Source: Streptomyces chumphonensis (GTDB lineage Bacteria > Actinomycetota > Actinomycetes > Streptomycetales > Streptomycetaceae). Taken from it: a DNA stretch of 64,000 nucleotides. The DNA is taken from the NCBI RefSeq assembly GCF_014779715.1, contig NZ_JACXYU010000001.1, positions 868,001 through 932,000 of the forward strand, written 5' to 3'. The notes beneath the pieces are model-generated. The model worked only from the letters and a program-made list of their open reading frames with translations, was not told the DNA's origin and ran no database searches. The position numbers and the translations under genes are program-made. This document shows, piece after piece, positions 59,219 to 64,000 of the stretch (positions are counted from its first letter, which is position 1; the number at the start of each line of letters is the position of its first letter).

Positions 59219-59818
59219 TCAGGGGGCCTCGGCCGCTCCGACCGGGGCCTGCGGGCGGGGTGGTGCGGGGGCGCCCAGTCCGTCCGGCTCCGTGGAGGCC
59301 GGGGGGTTGCGCGGCTCCTCGCGCTGCGCGGGCGCGCCGCGCTGTGCGGCGGTGAGGGCCATGGCGACCGCGCCGACACCCATGAGGACGGCCAGCACCC
59401 AGGCGACCGGCCGGTACCAGCGCACCGGCGCCCGGTGGCGGGCGGAGCGCCCGGCGGCCCACGCGGCGTAGTGCGGATTGGGGTGGGCGCGGACGGCGTC
59501 GTCGTCGAACGGGTCGTTCTCGCCGTCGAGGTAGTCGTAGGACGGGTACTCCGAGGAGAAGGCGTCATCGGCGTCGTCCGGGTGCCCGTCCGGGCCTCCG
59601 TGGCCGCGGGCCTCCTCACGCGACGCGGCCGCCTCGGCCTCCGCCCTGGCCCGGGCCGCGGCCCGGTGCCGTTCGGCGGCGCTGGGCTCGTGCACCGCCG
59701 CCGCGCGGATGAAGTCCTCGTCGAAGACCACGGCGTCGAAGACGTTCTCGGCCCCGTGGTCGCGGTCGTCGGGCCCCTCGTCGTCGAAGGACGGTGGGCC
59801 GGTCGCCTCGTCCGGCAC
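59219..59818 (-). CDS. membrane protein of unknown function with VFDExFIR motif
   Basis: The 199-residue protein has an acidic N-terminus with NVFDAVVFDEDFIRAAAVHE (residues 25-44), followed by an Ala/Arg-rich helix and a long acidic stretch. A transmembrane helix lies near 136-159 (PVAWVLAVLMGVGAVAMALTAA), then a short Pro/Ala-rich extracytoplasmic tail. The VFDExFIR...SAAER motif is shared with the next gene. No enzymatic domain is seen. It starts 75 bp after proA on the same strand, so cotranscription with proA is possible. Confidence 0.78.
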   Translation of the reverse strand: MPDEATGPPSFDDEGPDDRDHGAENVFDAVVFDEDFIRAAAVHEPSAAERHRAAARARAEAEAAASREEARGHGGPDGHPDDADDAFSSEYPSYDYLDGENDPFDDDAVRAHPNPHYAAWAAGRSARHRAPVRWYRPVAWVLAVLMGVGAVAMALTAAQRGAPAQREEPRNPPASTEPDGLGAPAPPRPQAPVGAAEAP

Positions 59819-59892
59819 CCCACCAGGGTAGACCCGTTCGGCGCTCCGGGGCAGCGGATCGGCGCATTCCGCCGCGGGGGCCCGGGCCGGGT

Positions 59893-61191
59893 TCAGCCGC
59901 GCACGTGACCGTCGCCGGTGACGACGTACTTGGTGGACGTGAGCTCGGGCAGGCCCATGGGCCCGCGCGCGTGCAGCTTCTGGGTCGAGATGCCGATCTC
60001 CGCCCCGAAGCCGAACTGGCTGCCGTCGGTGAAGCGCGTGGAGGCGTTGACCATGACGGCCGTGGAGTCCACGAGCGACACGAAGCGGCGGGCGGCGGCG
60101 GTGTCACGGGTGACGATGGCCTCCGTGTGCCCGGAGCTGTAGCGGCGGATGTGGGCGACGGCGGCGTCCAGGTCCGGGACGACGGCGGCGGCGATGTCGT
60201 AGGAGAGGTACTCGCTCTCCCAGTCCTCCTCGGTGGCCGCGACCACGTCCGCGCCCGCCTTCTGCCAGGCCGCGTCGCCGTGCACGGTGACGCCGGCGGC
60301 GGCGAGGGCCTCCAGGGCGCGCGGCAGGAAGACGTCGGCGACGCCTTCGTGCACGAGGACGGTCTCCGCCGCGTTGCAGACGCTCGGCCGCTGGGCCTTG
60401 GCGTTCACCAGGATGTCCACGGCCATGTCGACGTCGGCCCGCTCGTCCACGTAGACGTGGCAGTTGCCGGTGCCCGTCTCGATGACGGGGACGGTGGACC
60501 CCTCGACGACCGTCCTGATGAGGGAGGCGCCGCCGCGCGGGATCAGCACGTCGACCAGGCCCCGTGCCGTCATCAGTTCGGTCACGCTGTCCCGGCTGAG
60601 ACCGGGGACGAGCTGGACGGCGTCCGCCGGCAGCCCGGCGGAGGCCACGGCGTCCCGCAGGACGGCGACGAGCGCGCGGTTCGACGCGTACGCGGAGGAG
60701 GAGCCCCGCAGCAGGACGGCGTTCCCGGACTTCAGGCACAGCGCGGCGGCGTCGACCGTCACGTTGGGGCGGGCCTCGTAGATGATGCCGACGACTCCGA
60801 GGGGCACGCGGACCTGCCGCAGCTCCAGGCCGTTGGGGAGGGTGGAGCCCCGTACGACCTCGCCGACGGGGTCGGGCAGGGCGACGACGTCCCGCACGTC
60901 GGCGGCGATGGCCGCGACGCGCTCGGGGGTCAGGGTGAGCCGGTCGACGATGGCCTCGGCCGTGCCCGTCTCCCGGGCCTTCGCGATGTCCTCGGCGTTG
61001 GCGGCCGTGATCTCGGCGGTGCGCTCCACCAGGGCGTCCGCGATGGCCAGCAGGGCGCCGTCCCGTGCGGTGCGCGGCAGGGGCGCCAGGACGGTCGCGG
61101 CCTCCCGCGCGCGGCGGGCCGTGTCCAGGACGGGGGAGTCCGTCGCGTTCGCGGTGGCCGGGGTCGCGGGAGGCATCGAGGCGCTGGTCAT
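59893..61191 (-). CDS. proA: gamma-glutamyl phosphate reductase
   Basis: The 432-residue NADPH-dependent enzyme reduces glutamyl-5-phosphate to glutamate-5-semialdehyde in proline synthesis. The aldehyde dehydrogenase-type catalytic Cys is in [15 protein letters not shown] near residue 242. [37 protein letters not shown] near 113 is the ProA cofactor region. [22 protein letters not shown] near 400 is also typical. ATG 61191 (MTSASMPP) fits better than an open frame from 61263. The proB gene lies upstream with one small gene between. Confidence 0.96.
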   Translation of the reverse strand: MTSASMPPATPATANATDSPVLDTARRAREAATVLAPLPRTARDGALLAIADALVERTAEITAANAEDIAKARETGTAEAIVDRLTLTPERVAAIAADVRDVVALPDPVGEVVRGSTLPNGLELRQVRVPLGVVGIIYEARPNVTVDAAALCLKSGNAVLLRGSSSAYASNRALVAVLRDAVASAGLPADAVQLVPGLSRDSVTELMTARGLVDVLIPRGGASLIRTVVEGSTVPVIETGTGNCHVYVDERADVDMAVDILVNAKAQRPSVCNAAETVLVHEGVADVFLPRALEALAAAGVTVHGDAAWQKAGADVVAATEEDWESEYLSYDIAAAVVPDLDAAVAHIRRYSSGHTEAIVTRDTAAARRFVSLVDSTAVMVNASTRFTDGSQFGFGAEIGISTQKLHARGPMGLPELTSTKYVVTGDGHVRG

Positions 61192-61273
61192 GCCGTCAGC
61201 GTATGACAGGTCGTGCGGCCTTCTCACGCCGTCGTCCACGCTGCGAGACGCGGGCCACGGCACCGCCGCGCCC

Positions 61274-61723
61274 TCAGAAGGGGTGGACGCCGACGGGCGA
61301 CGCGGGCGGCGGACCGTACCCCTCGGCGATGCGCTGGTGGTAGGTGTCCCGGTCGACGACCTCCAGGCCGACGATCTCCCAGGCCGGCAGCCGGGCGCTC
61401 GCCCGGTGCTCGCCCCACAGCCGCAGTGCGACGGCGGCTGCGTCCCGCAGGTCCCTGGCCTCTTCCCAGTACCGGATCTCGGCGTGGTCGTTGGCGTACC
61501 GGCTCGTCATGAGAAACGGGTGGTCGTGCGCGAGCTGCTCCAGCCCCCGGCGCACCTCACCGAGCGGCACGGCCGTCCCGGAGACGCTGAGCGTGACGTG
61601 CCACAGCCGGGCCGTCTCGGGTTCGGCGGTGCGCTCCTCGCCGTCCGCCGGCTGCGGAACGGTCGCCGTCGGCGCGGTGTCCTGCCGGGGAGGGGCGTCA
61701 CCGACGCTGGCCAGTCGCCTCAC
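61274..61723 (-). CDS. conserved hypothetical protein between proB and proA
   Basis: The 149-residue protein has an N-terminal low-complexity part (about 1-38) and a compact domain from [53 protein letters not shown]. That domain continues with [38 protein letters not shown]. The pattern suggests an alpha/beta (ferredoxin-like) fold; no known function is recognised. GTG 61723 follows AAGGAGG with good spacing, which supports real translation. Its position inside the proline genes is conserved in Streptomyces as far as I recall. Confidence 0.78.
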   Translation of the reverse strand: MRRLASVGDAPPRQDTAPTATVPQPADGEERTAEPETARLWHVTLSVSGTAVPLGEVRRGLEQLAHDHPFLMTSRYANDHAEIRYWEEARDLRDAAAVALRLWGEHRASARLPAWEIVGLEVVDRDTYHQRIAEGYGPPPASPVGVHPF

Positions 61724-61761
61724 GGCGGCCTCCTTCGCGGTCCTGGCTGGTGCCCGGGCTC

Positions 61762-61813
61762 CGTCCGTCGAACGTCCGTCGAACGTCCGTCGACGTCCTT
61801 CGGCGTCCTTCGA
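61762..61813. repeat. degenerate 10-11-bp tandem repeat between proB and the hypothetical gene
   Basis: CGTCCGTCGAA occurs twice exactly (61762-61772 and 61773-61783), then as CGTCCGTCGA, CGTCCTTCG and CGTCCTTCGA, giving about five copies. It lies in the 236-bp gap before the small gene. The unit is G+C-rich and may form short hairpins; no function is assigned. Confidence 0.8.
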
Positions 61814-61959
61814 CGAAGGGCCCCGGCGGCCGTACTCCCGACGGCCGCACCACAGTTGACCAGTCCCCGGGCACGCGCGTGACCGTTTTCGCGAAGGTGT
61901 CCGTGGAAAGGCTGACGCGGCGGCGCGGGATGGACGCCGGTCGGAGGTCGCCGAGGGTG

Positions 61960-63111
61960 TCAGGGGCGGAGCAGCACCAGGTCGTCGCGGTGCACGATCT
62001 CCCGCTCGTACTCCGGTCCGAGCTCGCGGGCCAGCTCCCGGGTGGAGCGGCCGAGCAGCTGGGGGATCTCCTTGGCGTCGAAGTTGACGAGGCCGCGGGC
62101 GACGGGGCGTCCCTGCGCGTCCCGCAGCTCCACCGGGTCACCGGCCGAGAAGTCGCCTTCGACGCGCTGCACGCCCGCGGGGAGGAGGGACGTACGGCGG
62201 CCGACGACCGCGTCGACGGCGCCGTCGTCGAGGATCAGCGCACCCTGCGGGCTGGAGGCGTGGGCGAGCCAGAGCAGCCGGTCGGCGCTGCGGCGCCCGG
62301 TGCGGTGGAAGAACGTGCCGGTCACCCGCCCGGCGAGGGCGTCGGCCGCGTGGCGGGCGGAGGTGAGGACGACGGGGATGCCGGCCCCGGCGGCGATGCG
62401 GGCGGCGTCGACCTTGGTGACCATGCCGCCGGTGCCCACTCCGGCAGCCCCGACGCTGCCGAGGGAGACGTCCGCGAGGTCGGCGGGGCCGTGGACCTCC
62501 TCGATCCGGGAGGCGCCCGGGCTGCTGGGGTCGCCGTCGTAGAGGCCGTCGACGTCGGAGAGGAGCACGAGGAGGTCCGCCCGTACGAGGTGCGCGACGA
62601 GGGCGGCCAGCCGGTCGTTGTCGCCGAACCGGATCTCGTCGGTGGCGATCGTGTCGTTCTCGTTCACCACCGGTACCGCGCCCATGGCGAGCAGCTGTTC
62701 CAGGGTGCGGAAGGCGTTGCGGTAGTGACCGCGGCGGCTGGTGTCGTCGGACGTCAGCAGGATCTGGCCGACGCGGCGGCCGTAGCGGGCGAAGGACGCG
62801 GTGTAGCGCGCGACGAGCAGTCCCTGGCCGACGCTGGCGGCGGCCTGCTGCCGGGCCAGGTCGCGCGGGCGGCGGTCGAGCCCGAGCGGGGCGAGTCCGG
62901 CGGCGATGGCGCCGGAGGAGACGAGGACGATCTCCTTCTCACGGCTCTCCCCGTGCTTGGCCAGGACGTCGACGAGCGCGTCCACCCGGTCGGCGTCCAG
63001 GCCCCCGGCCGCCGTGGTGAGCGAGGAGGAGCCGACCTTCACCACGATGCGCCGGGCCCGCTCGACCTCGTGCCGCAGGACCTCGTCGCGTGTCCCAGCT
63101 GCCGCTGCCAC
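61960..63111 (-). CDS. proB: glutamate 5-kinase
   Basis: The 383-residue kinase phosphorylates glutamate at the start of proline synthesis. The amino-acid-kinase core shows RRIVVKVGSSSLTT near residue 21, VLVSSGAIAAGLAPLG near 61, VVNENDTIATDEIRFGDNDRLAALVA near 149 and GTGGMVTKVDAARIAAGAGIPVVL near 232. A C-terminal PUA domain (about 290-380, GDPVELRDAQGRPVARGLVNFDAKEI) is present, as in long ProB proteins. GTG 63111 lacks a strong ribosome binding site. obgE, often the gene just upstream, is not adjacent here. Confidence 0.95.
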   Translation of the reverse strand: MAAAAGTRDEVLRHEVERARRIVVKVGSSSLTTAAGGLDADRVDALVDVLAKHGESREKEIVLVSSGAIAAGLAPLGLDRRPRDLARQQAAASVGQGLLVARYTASFARYGRRVGQILLTSDDTSRRGHYRNAFRTLEQLLAMGAVPVVNENDTIATDEIRFGDNDRLAALVAHLVRADLLVLLSDVDGLYDGDPSSPGASRIEEVHGPADLADVSLGSVGAAGVGTGGMVTKVDAARIAAGAGIPVVLTSARHAADALAGRVTGTFFHRTGRRSADRLLWLAHASSPQGALILDDGAVDAVVGRRTSLLPAGVQRVEGDFSAGDPVELRDAQGRPVARGLVNFDAKEIPQLLGRSTRELARELGPEYEREIVHRDDLVLLRP

Positions 63112-63423
63112 GGATACCCCCAGCCGTGCGTTCCTGACATATGCGCACCTGAGCGCGCCGTACGGCGGCAATCTACGTCAGGTCGCACGCGTTCCGCTCG
63201 CACGGCCCACGGGGCGGACGACCGGTCGGGTGCCGCCCCCGGCCGGGCGGGCGAGGGGCCGCCGGACGGCGTGAACGCGAGCTGTACGATGGAGGATCAG
63301 CCGGTTACGCACGATGACCCTTTTGCCCTGTCCAGGTCGCTGTTCGGTCAGCGGTCCGGACTGCCGTCGTCGGTCGACCGGCTCCTCCACCCTCTGTCGC
63401 CCGCCTCTTCAGGAGCCTGCCCC
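63112..63423. other. 312-bp divergent intergenic region
   Basis: Separates proB from the forward-strand membrane gene. It should hold both promoters, but no clear hexamer pair was identified. No gene is supported in it. Confidence 0.5.
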
Positions 63424-64000
63424 GTGCCATCCGCCGGACTCCTCTCCGCACGCAAGGGGCAGCTGTACGCGCTCCTCGCCCTGCTGGCGCTCTACGCGGC
63501 CCAGCTCGCCGGTGCGCTGCTGCCCAACCTGCCGCTGTTCGTCGTCGCCTCGGCGGGCGGGCTGGCGCTCGACCTCGTGGTGCAGCAGCGGCAGCCGAGG
63601 CTGCTGGCGGTGCTCGGCCGGGCCCGGTTCGACATCACGGCCCGGCAGCTCGTGCGCGACCTGCTGCTGGTGGTCGGGGTGGCGCGCCTGGCCGAGCCCA
63701 GCACCGCCGGCGAGGCGACGGTCGTGGCGGGCCTGCTGCTGGCCTACGCGACGCACTTCTCGTGCCAGCTGGTGGCGCTGCTCGTCCGGCGTGACCGGGC
63801 GCTGCCCGTCCTCACCCGCAACGTGGACGCCTCGCAGCTCGGCCTGAGCACCGCTCCCCCGCGCATACTGGCCCGGCAGCCGGGCCGCCGCCTGCTCTCG
63901 TTCATGGTGCCCGCCACCACGGGCCTGCTGGTGACGGTGGTGACGGGCGACATGGTGTGGGGCGTGACGGGCCTCGCGGCGACCGTCGTCGCCTTCGCCG
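63424..64000 (+). CDS. polytopic membrane protein, 5' part (runs off the window)
   Basis: The frame opens at GTG 63424 with AGGAG upstream (63410-63414) and stays open to the last base. The visible 192 residues have about five hydrophobic segments, including LYALLALLALYAAQL, ATVVAGLLLAYATHF and TGLLVTVVTGDMVWGVTGL. A short basic loop, VRRDRALPVLTRNVDASQLGL, lies between two of them. In S. coelicolor genes between proB and obgE include wall-teichoic-acid CDP-glycerol transferases with hydrophobic N-termini, so this may be one of them. No catalytic motif is visible in the part present. Confidence 0.7.
   Translation, partial: MPSAGLLSARKGQLYALLALLALYAAQLAGALLPNLPLFVVASAGGLALDLVVQQRQPRLLAVLGRARFDITARQLVRDLLLVVGVARLAEPSTAGEATVVAGLLLAYATHFSCQLVALLVRRDRALPVLTRNVDASQLGLSTAPPRILARQPGRRLLSFMVPATTGLLVTVVTGDMVWGVTGLAATVVAFA

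Overview
The window is chromosomal DNA from a Streptomyces-like actinomycete. G+C is very high (about 70% or more by eye), GTG starts are frequent, and ribosome binding sites are of the GGAGG type. Marker families fit this: Zur/ZnuABC, an Rpf-type muralytic enzyme, an hrcA-dnaJ2 unit with a CIRCE operator, and a short leuA leader peptide. Gene content is mostly core housekeeping. I see no CRISPR array, prophage, rRNA operon or large biosynthetic cluster.

Layout. 1-7.2 kb: the 3' end of an aldo/keto reductase; an Rpf-LysM-M23 cell-wall hydrolase behind a c-di-AMP (ydaO-type) riboswitch and a perfect Crp-like palindrome; a Tat-exported PhoX-family protein; pyruvate phosphate dikinase. 7.2-14.7 kb: an MGH/GH63-type glycosidase, dusB, zur, znuB-znuC-znuA with two Zur boxes, and glycyl-tRNA synthetase. 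14.7-18.6 kb: uppS and recO, separated by an insertion that holds a TnpB remnant and a divergent aldo/keto reductase-TetR pair with two identical-arm operators. 18.7-27 kb: a small emfourin-like protein, leuA with its leader peptide, a TerB-type protein, and the reverse-strand run phoH-ybeY-CNNM transporter-lipoprotein-degenerate cytidine deaminase-era. 27-31 kb: a divergent sugar kinase and GH4 glycosidase, a stand-alone maltokinase-cap protein, and RNase Z. 31-38.7 kb: hrcA-dnaJ2-nitronate monooxygenase-rsmE-HIT on the reverse strand; an MBL-fold protein, a DUF3097 protein and hemW on the forward strand. 38.9-50.2 kb: rpsT, lepA, an acyl-CoA ligase, a PNPOx-like protein, holA, comEC-comEA and degV. 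50.3-59.9 kb: a small secreted Cys protein, a coiled-coil membrane protein, two identical tRNA-Ala(GGC) genes flanking a small zinc-finger gene, then nadD-LCP-rsfS-phosphoglycerate mutase-like, an M48 protease and two membrane proteins. 59.9-64 kb: proA, a hypothetical gene, proB, and the 5' part of a membrane protein running off the end.

The genes group by function: translation and RNA processing (glyS, dusB, era, ybeY, rsfS, lepA, rsmE, rnz, rpsT, tRNAs), zinc homeostasis (zur/znu), cell-wall synthesis and remodelling (uppS, Rpf-M23, LCP), proteostasis and heat shock (hrcA/dnaJ2, M48), amino-acid synthesis (leuA, proA, proB), and DNA repair, replication and competence (recO, holA, comEA/comEC). 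The observations most worth a second look are the stacked Crp-site/riboswitch control of the Rpf-M23 gene, the tandem Zur boxes and possible leaderless start of znuA, the mobile-element scar with a two-gene cassette between uppS and recO, the degenerate cytidine deaminase and LCP proteins, the Toprim-like signature in DUF3097, the comEC frame running 371 bp antisense into holA, and a shared N-terminal motif in two adjacent membrane proteins.
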